Part shown: piece by piece, positions 49,767-61,801 of the stretch
Numbering within the stretch: the stretch's first letter is position 1
How the letters are laid out: each line of letters begins with the position of its first letter
DNA from: Paramecium octaurelia
Lineage: Eukaryota; Ciliophora; Oligohymenophorea; Peniculida; Parameciidae
NCBI GenBank assembly: GCA_905182995.1
Contig: CAJJDP010000143.1
Location: 18,372 to 82,371, forward strand
DNA length: 64,000 bases
Direction: 5' to 3'
The notes under the pieces: model-generated
The model's database searches: none
What the model saw: the letters and a program-made list of their open reading frames with translations, nothing else
What the model was told of the DNA's origin: nothing
Made by a program: the position numbers and the translations under genes

Positions 49767-51983
49767 ATGAACTCATTAAAAGATATCTATCCACTCATTG
49801 AGTAAGAAGAAGTACTTTACAGCATGAGGAAGCAGAAACTCATTCTGGAAGCTAACAAATTGCTCAACTCAAATGAAAGCGATACTCTTGATGATTCAAT
49901 CAAAAGTAGCATTTCCAAAGTATCAAACTTAAGGTAGGATGCCATTGTTATGGACAATCAAGTGCATCAAATTCAATAGAATGCTCATGTCACTATCAAG
50001 AGTTTTGAGGCTTTGAAGTAAGAATATCAAGTATGGCAAGAAATCAAAAGAAAAACGTAGAGTTACTACTAAACACATTGAATTGTTTTCTAGAATTGAG
50101 TCGAATCAAGAATCAATTGCCAATTGCCATTGAGTAATAAGACATTGCCTCATGCATCAAATTCGGTCAAGTCTACTATGAGATCCTCCCCAATCTATTG
50201 AAAGAATTCTGCCAATCTGATTATCAATTTGTGGAAAATCTAATTATGAACCAATTGATACCATTCCAGAAATAACAATTTGAATTAGCAGTCAAAAATA
50301 ATGAACTCGAAAAAATTAATCTGTGTTCAGGCTTGGCCAGAGTGCTACATTTAGAACAATCCCTTGACAAAATTAAGAACATTTATGGCGAAGAATTACT
50401 CAAGGATCTAAGACTGTTAGAATAGAATGAATAATAGCATCTGCCTCTATCCTTCTAAGATATTGCCAACAATAAGTATCACTATCCATTCCTGAATTAT
50501 TTTGTTGGCATTCTAGAATTGATCAAACCAGAAAAATTCTCTAAGAATGTTTAACAATATTATGGAGTTGAAGGGGTCTTGGAATTGATTGATTATCTAG
50601 TTTCGAAGATCTCACATCCCTATTTGGTTGGTGTCTTAAAACAATTGAACTCCTTTTTTGAAATTGAGAAAATGGTTAAAAATGCTAAATCTGTCTAAAG
50701 TTACGATAATCAACTATTGCAATCTATTTCCAAAAAGATTAATTTGGATTAAAAACAATTAGAGAAGGTTTCCTATTATTGTGATGAGATCTCAGCAATC
50801 TCAAGTGAATACAATGGATTTTTGTAACATCTCAAACAGACAGCAGAATTAGACAAGGATATTACAAATTTGGCTATCGGCGAAACTATTACAGAGTATT
50901 TGAGTAAGTATTTGGAGTTCTCTTAAATCGAATTACAATAACAAATAGTGTTCTTTGTTTAGAAATCAGAACCTCTTAAAGATTTGTGGAATTTCGATAA
51001 GGCCAAGTTTACAAAGTTGCTGGAGTGTCAGAATGTACTATTAAGTAATGGATATCATGAATGGCTAGAAGAGATATTCTATTTGATAAAATAATAGATT
51101 CAAAGAGCGATTTCCACTGAAAATCAAATCATAGCAAGTGCTTTAATCAATTTCATTGGATTTCAAGTTATCTCTGATGATTTACATCAGATCACTCTTC
51201 AACTATTCCATCGATATTTGAAGAAAGAATACTTTTCTCCCCAAGCCATAGGAATTGCACAAGATCAAACAGTCAATAATTCCTTCATAATATTGTTGTT
51301 CAACATTCTAAGTAATATCCCTATGTATTTGAAAACACTCAAGTCTCAGATCTATAGTGAATTACCTAAAGGTCCATAATCATAAATGATTGTGGGAGCA
51401 GTAGAAGAAATGATTGAAGTCAACACTAAAAAGTTTTAGAAACTAATCGAGGAGAAACTGAAGGTCTTGGCAGAGAATCTGAAGGGCACAGTAAAGGAAG
51501 TGTTTGAAGAGATTAAATAATTGCATTTTGATTAGAAGGATGTGGTCATGTTGGAACAAGAGAGGGAGTACCAGAAATACTTCTCCAATTAAATAAAGAA
51601 TGCCTTTAAGGGATTGAATCAATGGAAGACATAATTTACATAGGAAAATTACGAATAAATGTCCTTGCATCTCTGTTATTCAATAGCCAAATAACTGGAG
51701 CTGATCATCATGAATAAGAAATTCCATCAAACAGGAGCTGTCATTCTTGAGAAGGAAGTCAGAACAAGTATCAACTATCTAATCATGTATTGTATATCCA
51801 ATATTCATTAGGATGACCAATCCAAATAATAAACAAGCCTTTGCTCGATTATAATTGATTTGCAGTACATTACTGTTGGAATCGTATAAGGAGATGGAAG
51901 AGTTTCTGAGCAGCAGTGCCATTTCTGAATTGTCATCGAATGAAATAAAGAAGATTAGACAATTAAGAATAGACTTGTAGTGA
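49767..51983 (+). CDS. COG4: Conserved oligomeric Golgi complex subunit 4
   Basis: ATG at 49767, TGA at 51981-51983, introns 50031-50050 (20 nt) and 51787-51811 (25 nt); 723 residues, close to animal COG4 (about 785). The N-terminal coiled coil (LRQDAIVMDNQVHQIQQNAH) is followed by helical-bundle domains. The C-terminus shows family features: AVILEKEVRTSINYLI, FARLQLICSTLLLE, and NEIKKIRQLRIDL, aligning with the FARLSQMATILNLE and AEVRQVLALRIDF segments of COG4. COG is an eight-subunit tether for vesicles recycling within the Golgi, needed for glycosylation and secretory flow. The second intron was needed to keep frame through the C-terminal domain. Confidence 0.85.
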
Positions 51984-52105
51984 TGTATGATAATAATTTA
52001 TTGGTTTAAAATTATATTTTAAAAGTAAGTTTGTAATCGTCTATTATTTGAAATGATTATTTGTTAAACTTTTATTAATAAAATTTAACCATTCTTTAAA
52101 ATACT

Positions 52106-53056
52106 ATGAAGAAAAAACTAGACTCATCAAATATATCAAAGAGCTCTGGTGCTAATGATTCAAGAATATTGAAATAAACTTTCAATCCTTTATTTAAAAT
52201 ATACCATATCGATAGAAATATTCTTCTATGTAAATCTTGCAAAATGCTTGTATTTGAGAAGGAAGCATACTAGCATTTATTTGACGATCAACATGTTCAT
52301 ATCTTATAGAAGGACTTCTTGAGGAATTAAATAAAATCGGCATCTAATCATAGGCGCCGCGGAGTCAAGTCAAATATCAAATAGAAGTCATTTTCTTAGT
52401 AATGCATGAAGAAACAATCTGAGAAAGATGGTTTGAATAAAAGTAGAGACATTACAATTGGACAATCTATTAAATCACATTATTAATTTGCAAGTAAATT
52501 AGTGGAGGATTTAAATTTAATTGGTCATAGTAATCTATCCCTAGTAGTTGCTTTATTGAGTGAAACGTAATGCAAGATTAACATGTTATATGATTTGAAT
52601 TTTTCAGAAATAAGTGAGTAAGGTTCTTGCTTTGTTATCCAATAAAACAAAGAGCCCTAACTATCTTATTCAATTAACAAATAGAGAATACCTGAATTTT
52701 TGCAGTAGTTCGTAAAAAAGAATCTGGGATCAAATAAAAGCATAATAGATTGGAAATCAAGGAATAAATGCAGTCATTTAAGATACCAGATACGGCAGTG
52801 TTGCAAGAAAATAGCCAAATTAACAAACAATAAGGATTATCAACAATTTTTGATTGGAATAAGATTGAATTACTTGAAAGGCTTGGGATTGAAATACTAA
52901 AATGATCTGAATAAACAATTGTAGACAGAGGAAACTGGAAAGGTTCAATTGATGTAATTGAATGAAAAGGAATCATAGGAGGAAATACAACAACTTTTAG
53001 GGGATTAAAAAAAACAAAATATTAGAATAGTAATTAAATCGAAAGAAGATAATTGA
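52106..53056 (+). CDS. Hypothetical basic protein with a C2H2-like Zn motif
   Basis: Open frame of 316 codons, no intron, ATG at 52106, TGA at 53054-53056. Near residue 40 lies CKSCKMLVFEKEAYQHLF followed by DDQHVH, giving Cys-x2-Cys and two or three His at C2H2-like distance, a possible zinc site. The protein is rich in Lys, Gln and Ser (NHRRRGVKSNIKQKSFSQQ) with a second CC pair (CSHLRYQIRQCCKKIAK). The C-terminus is Gln/Glu-rich and likely helical (LNEKESQEEIQQLLGDQKK). No family recognised; a nucleic-acid or microtubule role cannot be decided. It ends 45 bp before the next gene in the same direction. Confidence 0.65.
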
Positions 53057-53101
53057 TATATAATTATAATCAAATTTGATGAGTTTCTCATTTAATTAAA
53101 T

Positions 53102-56100
53102 ATGTAATCAGGATAATTGTTGAATCTGTAGAGATTAGAACGGTCTTATTTGCAGACACTGTCTTAGAATGGTTGGGAGTCTCCACTTGTGGTTAATGCA
53201 GCTGTTGAATTTGCCAATACATTGATCAAAGATGGAAGACTGCTTTTGAAATAGGGAAATAGTACATAGGCAGAAATGTTTTTTAATAGAGCGAAAGAGG
53301 TATTGGAATGATTAGAGTCTGTAGATCACCACGCCAATCTCAATAACAAGCGGGATATTTTACACAAATACTTTTGTGAAGTCAAGAGGCCATGCCATCC
53401 TCTAGATCTCTTAATTATTTGAATAATAGGGACAATATTAAAAAGCTTGGATGAATTTAAGAGAAGTCTTGCCTTTCATGGAGAAATTCTCTTATACGAA
53501 ACGAGTCAATATATGTGAAGATGATAAGTAAGTATTAAAATTGTATGCATAATTACTTTTTCATGGCAGTGAAGTTTGTAGAATGATGCATCGCAAAGAT
53601 GACATGTTAGATTAATGTAATAAATTGGTTGACATTTTGTAAAGATTGGGAATTACATTCGATTCATTGCGAACTTTGACAAAAGAGGAGTTTCATTAAG
53701 AATATAAGAAATGGTTTATGATGTTGGCGAGAGCATTCTATTATATAGGTAAGTCTTAATTCAAGGTTGGATTTGAAAGGGAATCCCTAAGAAATCTATA
53801 CAAGGCTTGGCAAATTCAGGAATTGATATTTGGACCAGATGCTCCAGCTACTATGAAAGCTAGAGACAAATATGAAAAACTAAGTTAAAAGATGGAATTC
53901 GAGATGATTATGGGACAAGAGAAAGTAGATTTCCAGCAATTCAAAGCCGATCTCTAAAAGGATGTTGGTTAGGAGTTGCTACGTAAAGTAGTAACGCTAA
54001 AACCAAACAAAAATTTCGATGTATTACATATAGATCTAATATTAATAGCATCATATGTAGACACAAGTGAAATCCTATCAACAAATTGTAAGATAGTTGT
54101 CGTCACATTCCACCAAATATCAGATGCCTGAGTATGTTAAGAAAGTCAGATAAGAATATGAAGAGAAACTGAAGACTATTTCTAATTAATAATAGATCGA
54201 CGAATATTAATAGCAACAGGAGAAGGCGTTTCAAATCAAGAATAAGAAACTATCATCCAGAGCAGCATCAACTTATATGAACTAGTCCTTACTCCCATAG
54301 GATAAATTGTTTTCTCCTAGATTGTCCTTGGCTGCACATTCTCAAAGAACCAGTCTAATGAATGAGAATTATATGGATAAATTGAAGTATAGTGTATTTG
54401 AAATTTAGAGTACAATTGTAGGAAGCTTAACTCAAAACAGAACCTATTGATGAGATGATGCTTATGAGACCACAATTTAAGTCAGAACATCATCAGTTGA
54501 AAAAGAAGACCAACAAATAGGGAGATCAAAATGAATAGATTACCTCAAATAAGAAGAAAATAAAATCAAATAGACTTATACCTAGAATGTTAAACAAATA
54601 GAATACACAAATGTTACATAACAAATCTGACACTTAACAGAGTGAGCAGAAATTACCCAAAATGTAAACAGTTCAAGATTTGAATATGCAACAGCAATTG
54701 GATGAATTGAGAGTACCCACTACTGAATCAGTGTTGGCCCAATAACAACAATCTCCTTCATAACAGGTTATGATCCCTCAAATATAGCATATGTAAACTG
54801 AAATCACTGAGTAAAGTGAGAAACCCTTCTATGACCTATTGAATAAATATTCAATTGAATAACTGAACTTGGCTGCTAAAATAATTTAACAATATTTTAG
54901 AAAGTATAAATCAACCATACGCAAAATTAAAACTACTCAAACTATTGAGTTAACTCCAATGGCAACATAAAAACCACAAAGTCAAACAGCTTTCAATGAT
55001 AAATTAGAAAGCAATTAAAGCAATAGAACCGCTATGAAAGTCTCAGTAAAGGAACTCAAGAATTCCATCAGGAAGGGAGGAAGATTCGATTAGATTGTTA
55101 GAGAAATCAAAAACAATGAGGCTGAACAAATTAGTACAAACAAAGCTAAAACAGTAAAATATAATTTAAATTACTAGCTAATTTAAATAATTGTTGATTT
55201 TTATAATCTCCCAGAATAAGAGATGTACTTCTTGGGTAAACTATTCTTCGATGATGAAATCAAAATATGGAAATTATCCAACATATCAATATGTGCATTT
55301 AGTGACAGTGGATATGCAAGCACATAAACTGATGAGGATGAGCAGATATCATTTGCTAATACTCCTTCACAATTAAGTATTTTCATCCTTATTATCTTAG
55401 GACATCAACTGCAACATATAATGAATATCTTTACTGACTAACAATCTATTATTGCATTGTAATTGATAGTCTACTTCTAATTGCAAAATGATGAATAGTA
55501 ATTTAATGTGAATTTCAAAATCAATAATTTTTTTAGTTATCTAGATGAATATCAGAGATGGTTTTCCAAAGATCGTTTAGAAAATTTCAATGGTCTCCTC
55601 AGTATATACTGCAAGTAATAGAATCTATATGAACCAAACAACTGTAAAACTATTGTCTTCTTAAAAAGCGATTTTGCTTAACAGATCATTGGAAAATTAA
55701 TGTATGCTCTTAAAAATCATTACTACCTTATAAGATCAGTGGTTGGCTATAAATTGGTGTCCATGAAAGATGCTATCAATAAGAAATTACTAGATTAAAT
55801 AATTGATAGTACCAAGTGTTATAGAAATAAAAAGATTGAAAAAGAAATAAAGAGAATCATGATTCTCAAACAATTTAAAAATGAACCTATCAAATTAATC
55901 GAACATCATCAATAAGAACAACCTGTTGTCATTTAATCAACATAACGAAGACAATAAGTCTATGCTGATGAATTTATCCATGAATAAAGCATTGTCATTT
56001 AAGAATCCGATGATAACAAATCTGAAGCCTCACAATAAAATATTTCTGAATCAGATTAAAAAAGGCCTTCTATCAATTTGAAATCAAATGAAAATAGCTC

Positions 56101-59100
56101 CGAAAGAGATTAAGTTCGGGAACCTCCTTAGGTTCGGGAAACTCCTTTAAGACATCCGAAAAAACAAAATACAACCATCAATAATAGAAATACCATGATT
56201 AGTCCTAGAAATGCACCCATTGTGTCTTCATAAGCATTAATCAGAAATAGTATGGCTCCTAAAGTGGGTAACCACCTATCTGAATTTGCTAGAAGATAAT
56301 AATAAAAAGAGGCTTTCGAGCCACCTTAATCTAAAAAAAGCTTAGAAGATCCGTAAGAATATAAGGATAGATCATAAACTGAAGTTCAATTGGTTCAAGA
56401 GTACTTCTCTGAATTTCAATTAGCGAATTTGGATGACTACTAAGACTATCAACCAAAGGAAGGTCCTCTCATTAAATTTAATACTAATTTGAATATGGAA
56501 CCTTACTTTCCCCCTAAAGGTATTATCATCTAACCAGAACCGGAGGAATATATTAATGAATATCCAGATAATTATGTGGCACTTAATCTTATCTTTAAGC
56601 AAGAAAACACTTTATTTATTGGATATATTTTAATATAAGAATCCAAAGCCTTCCTTGTTATAAACAATTAAGATGGCAGTATAAGCAAAAAAGAAATAAA
56701 ATTTGATTTTGGTATGAGATTACCTAATAGAAGATAAAAACTTGAGATTATCAATAAGTTAACCTATGTAGAAAAATAACAGAAATTATCCTTAATATAA
56801 TAATTGTTAAAGTATGATTACAGACATACTTTGATTTTATTGGATAGATATGTAAAAAGAATTAATCACTATGAAGAATTCATATACAATGAGATATATC
56901 AAGAATTATAGGCTGGCCAATTGTTACCCTTGACTGATATAAATAGTTTAATTTATTCAGAGAAGATGGCCTCTTTAGTTATTGATTAAAAAGTGTATCA
57001 GACTGAGACTGAAGAAGGTTCACGCCTCTCCATTGTAACTGAGCCTAATTAAGAAAATTATGAAGAATAAGTGTTAGATGGGAAATCATTTAAAAATTAT
57101 AGAAGCAAATTCAAAATTATTAAAAATAAATTCTATTTCAAGGACACTAATTCATATTTCAGGGTTGAGGTTTGTTTTAAGGAAACTAAAGTTTTTGATA
57201 CTAAATTATTGTATTTAAGCGATCAACAAGCCAAACAAGATTTGATTATTCTGAAAAAGAATATGCATGAATTTATTGGACTAAAAAAGTTATAGATTAA
57301 AATTAGACTATACTATCCAAATCAAAGATTAACATATTATAGAACAGTACATCAACTTCAAGATATTGAAAAGATATTACACATTTTCAATAAGTCTTAA
57401 TTAATAGGTTATCAAATTAGGTCCCAATCAAAAATTTAGCATCGATTAATAGGAAAGGCATTATAATTCAAAAGGTATTAAATTAGCTTGGAAGAGAGGA
57501 ATAGAGATAAATACAGTGCTCTAGATTAATTCTTATTAATGTACATCTCAGATCCTTTGTAGTTTATTAGCAATGAAAATCAAAGACTTTTGAAACAAAC
57601 AATCCTCTTTTATTATTTCAAATAACAATTAAAATTAACTTTAATTTCATCAAGTCGTTTGAGATACTTTATGAATACTTATTTTTTTAGGAAAACATTC
57701 AATGCATAGAGTAGAGTCAGCAATATTGGTAAAGTATTTGTGGAATGTGAAGTTTATAAATTCAATAAGTTTTATTTAGATTAGGAAAACGGAGAGCACA
57801 CTTACTTTTATTTTTAGATTACTCCTTAGGAAAGCAGAACCAAAGTATTCAAATTAGTTTTGGATCTAGCAGATATCAAAAGTATTTGTCCAAAGGTTGC
57901 TCTTAATAATTGTTTTAATGATAAGGTGTTACATGATGTACTCAAGATTTTGACAGCCTACCTAATTTGTTACAGAACTAATACTTATCATGGAATTAAG
58001 ATACCATTATCTTATATCATAAATCAATCGAAGTATGATCTTCATAATACGTTTACTGAAGTTACTTATGGAAGTAATATCTTAGAAGAGTAATAGAATG
58101 TTAGATCCTCTTAACCTAAATTATCTTTGATATTGAATGATAATAATTTTCGTAAGAAATCACAAACACAAATGATGGATGTTTAAATTGAAAATTTATA
58201 ATTGCCAGCAGAAGCTAGTAGAATTTTAAAGAATACATCAATGTTGACACCAGTATTTAGAGGATAAAAATTTATATATAAAACTACAAAAGTTGTTAAT
58301 TCTATGTATGTCATTATTACTGTCTCGTATTTGTCAATGAACAAGTTTTAAATTGGATTGTATATTCCATAAACCTGCAGGAATTTTAGTTGTTATATTC
58401 AATAAAGTGATTTCCAATAAATGAATCCTGAATTTCTAGAATCTATCTTCCCATCTTGTTTGGTTACCAAAGAAACTATTGACTAATTCTATATTAATAG
58501 ATGGAAATTCTCAGAAATGAGTAAGATTTATTAGATTGCTGTCAACCATCCAGATGAATTTGAAGATTTTTATAGTGAGATGAGAAGTTAAGCAAGAGCC
58601 ATTCCATAGTTGGAATTACAGAAATTAACAGAAAGCAAAGTATCAATTAATAACGAAGATGAGTTACTTGAAAAGCCTTATGATGATACACCTAAATTAC
58701 TTGAATCTTTTAGTGATTAAAGTAGGTAGAATGTAAGATCATCCACTCAACCTCCTATTTTCTTGAAAAAATAGATTGCTAAACAATATAGTGTATAGAA
58801 TTCCATAGGAAATCTGAATCCAATGCGTTTGTCATTGCCTGCTTAATAATAGAACATTCCTCGCGCAGATAAGAGTCTATTTTTTAAACATAGTCCACGG
58901 ATCTCAAATCAAGGGAGCATGGAAAATTACTATCAAAGTGATAAAGATCTATTTTTCAATTAAATACTAGTTAGGAAGAATAATCTAGATATGATTTCCA
59001 CATTCGAAATTAAGATTTGGGAAACTCTTATGAATAAAATAACAATTACTAAAAACTCTCAAAATCATTTTATTTTCAATCTTGATTCATTTTAAGGAGT

Positions 59101-59870
59101 CTTAAGAGAAAACCTATACACTCAAGTAGTTTATTTGGGTAATGAAGTCAACGCCTTATTTGAAGTTTTTGTTGAAAATGTACGTAAACCACTAGATATG
59201 TTTAAAGTGTGTGTTCCCATCAGATTGAATGAAAGCTAAAACTTTTAGCTTTATCAAAGAATTACTTTATTCGAAGAACCTAAGGTAGTTAATTTTAAAT
59301 TAATGTTGCGTAAAGTTCTGTTTAGTTATTATTATGACGAGAGAAGAAATCTATAAAACCTCAAACTGAAGGATAATTTTGTAGACTCATATGAATTCAT
59401 TTAGTCGGATATTCAAAAGTGTTCAGTTTACATGTTGAATAAATTGAAAAAGCAATTGAAATTGAATCCAAGTACATTCATTGTTCAAGATGTTTTGGGA
59501 GATGAGAAATGTCCTTAGCTAATCAAAGTTAATGCTAATTACAAGCAATATGCAGCATTTAAAGTATGTCTTTTTACTATCATAGTAATATTAATACGTA
59601 TTATTGAAGAGAATGATATTTACAATGAGACCAACTCAGATCTATGTTTCAATTTTTTACTAAGAAAAGCGAAAAAAGTTTCATTTGTATTTCTAGAGTA
59701 TGAAAAATTGTAAGAATGTCACAATAAAATACTCTTTAAAGGAAATCTAGTAATGTATTCCTAGTGCAATCAGTTTACTTAATTTAGGATTGCATCAGGA
59801 ATTAGGTAAGAGAATATATCAGAGTTTCAAAAACAGGCTTTTGGTTTCTACTTATTAATAATTGTTATGA
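53102..59870 (+). CDS. Very large TPR/IQ-motif protein, 2,223 residues
   Basis: ATG at 53102, TGA at 59868-59870. Introns at 53300-53324, 54021-54048, 54387-54408 and 59564-59585 (25, 28, 22 and 22 nt) leave 6,672 nt, an exact codon multiple. The first 300 residues are TPR-like helices (AEFANTLIKDGRLLLKQGN, LQISQLFEQQGQYQKAW, LYAQLLFHGSEVCRMMH, FYYIGKSQFKVGFERESL). A Gln/Lys-rich linker follows, then an IQ motif (AAKIIQQYFRKYKSTIRKI), a calmodulin-binding element. The remaining 1,500 residues alternate C2-like or beta-rich segments (QEMYFLGKLFFDDEIKIW, KFYFKDTNSYFRVEVCFKET) with disordered linkers. I recognise the architecture from ciliate IQ proteins but not a named orthologue. The TTLL gene begins 26 bp downstream in the same direction. 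A cytoskeletal role is likely but inferred. Confidence 0.8.
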
Positions 59871-59896
59871 ATTTTATTTATTGATTTATATATACT

Positions 59897-61725
59897 ATGT
59901 AATAAGATGATAGTTAAACTTCAAAGGAGGTGACCAAACCCAAAACCAAAGTCAAAAAAAGCAAAGAATAATTAATTATTAATGTTTCCAGTAAAAATGA
60001 TCTGCATATCTCATTTTAGGCTCCCAATACCCGGTGATTCGATATGTTGGTAAAAAGATGTTAAATTGGAAAATTTAGAAGGACGAGAATGCAACTAATT
60101 GGGATGTATGGTGGACTGATGGGGCTGTCTTTTCTGATCTCCTAGGGAGAATGAGCTGTAATTGATTAATCTAATAATTTAGCTCATCAAAAGGTGAATC
60201 ATTTCCCAGGAATGTATAGCTTAGCTCGTAAAAACCATTTGGGAAGGAACCTTATGAAGATGCATAAATAGTTTCCTTAAGCATACAATTACTTCCCTTA
60301 CACTTGGTTATTGCCAGCAGAATTAAGTGATTTTAGGGCAAATATTGGCAAAAACAGAACTTTTATCATCAAACCAGAAGCTTCATGCCAAGGTAAGGGG
60401 ATAATGTTGGTGAAAGATGCTGAAGGTCTTTCGATTCATGAACATTATGTAGCCTAGAGATATTTGAGTAAACCTTATTTGATTGACGGTTTGAAATTTG
60501 ATCTTAGAATTTATGTATTATTGGCTGGCTGTGATCCATTAAGAATTTATATCTTTAAAGAGGGTCTTGCTAGATTTGCTACTGAGTAATACAAGAAGCC
60601 TGGCAAAGACAACTTGGATAATATTTGTATGCACCTGACAAATTATGCGGTGAATAAGGATAATGAAAACTTTATATTTAATCAAAGTGATAAACAAATG
60701 GATGTTGGTCATAAGAGAAGTATGACTAGTGTTTTTGAATTGCTCAGAAGTAGAGGCGAAAATGTTGATTAGTTATGGAATACAATCAAAAAAATGATGA
60801 TTAAAACATTCTGTGCTGTCTAACCTATTTTAGCTCATTAATATAAGTCTTGCCAACCAAATAATCATATGAATAATATGTGTTTTGAAGTCTTAGGTAT
60901 GGATGTAATCTTGGATCACAAGCTAAAGCCACATTTATTGGAGGTGAATCACTCTCCTAGTTTTACAACTGATACTCCTTTGGATGCTGCTATTAAAAGA
61001 TAATTGATTTCTTAGTCCTTAATTTTGATGAATTGCACTCAGAAGGCTAAATAAGAAAGCATCAATTAAGAAAAGTAAATGCTTCAGTAAAGGATGTTGA
61101 CAACTAAACCAATAAAGTTGACATTGGAGGAGAAGTAAAAACTGATAAAACAATGTTAAGAAATTAGGGATTAGTATGAAAATTAGAATATTGGAAATTT
61201 TGAAAAAGTCTATCCTTTAGAATAATATGATGAAGATTATGATAAGTTTATCGAGCATGCAGGTTTATTATATTAAGAATCTACAGGAGCAAGTAAGACT
61301 ATAAAATATAATTAGATATCAAAAAAATTCAATAACAACAACAATAACAATAACAACAGTAATAACAATAACCTTCATTTAAAAGGATTGATAAACCTGA
61401 AATAAAATCAGAATGTACTTTAAGAGCTTAAGAATATAGATCTGAATCTAAAATCTTAGAATAAAAAACTGAAATTGTTAGACTAAAAAGTGAAAAATCC
61501 CAAGGAATAAAAAGAATGTTAAAGAAGGAACATTCAACGACTCTTTTAGCTGATGATACTATCAGAAACATTAGATTAGCTAGCTTAAAACCACAATAAA
61601 GAGCTATTTTAAAGTAGGACACTTTGAGGAAGACCTTTAAACTACCTGTCAGTTAGGGTACTTTTGTAACACCCAAATTATTTATGATTACTGAGAATAA
61701 TAAAAATAGTAATTATCCTTATTGA
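59897..61725 (+). CDS. Tubulin tyrosine ligase-like enzyme (likely polyglutamylase)
   Basis: ATG at 59897, TGA at 61723-61725, introns 59991-60019, 60158-60182 and 61293-61315 (29, 25 and 23 nt); 583 residues. TTLL ATP-grasp landmarks occur in order: [46 protein letters not shown] (ATP-binding Lys and Gly loop), [38 protein letters not shown] and [10 protein letters not shown] (Mg-binding Glu/Asn). The set fits the TTLL6/TTLL13-type glutamylase group that modifies tubulin tails in cilia. After the last intron the protein reads a Gln run and a basic, Lys-rich tail (about 125 residues), as in enzymes that use a cationic region to bind microtubules. Splicing of the last intron decides between Gln and Asn in the repeat. 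Substrate and chain preference cannot be told from sequence. Confidence 0.92.
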
Positions 61726-61801
61726 TGAATCACGTTTAATTAATTCTTATATATGCTTTAATTTAATTTCAATGAGATATAATTTAAATAAAAATAAAAT
61801 A

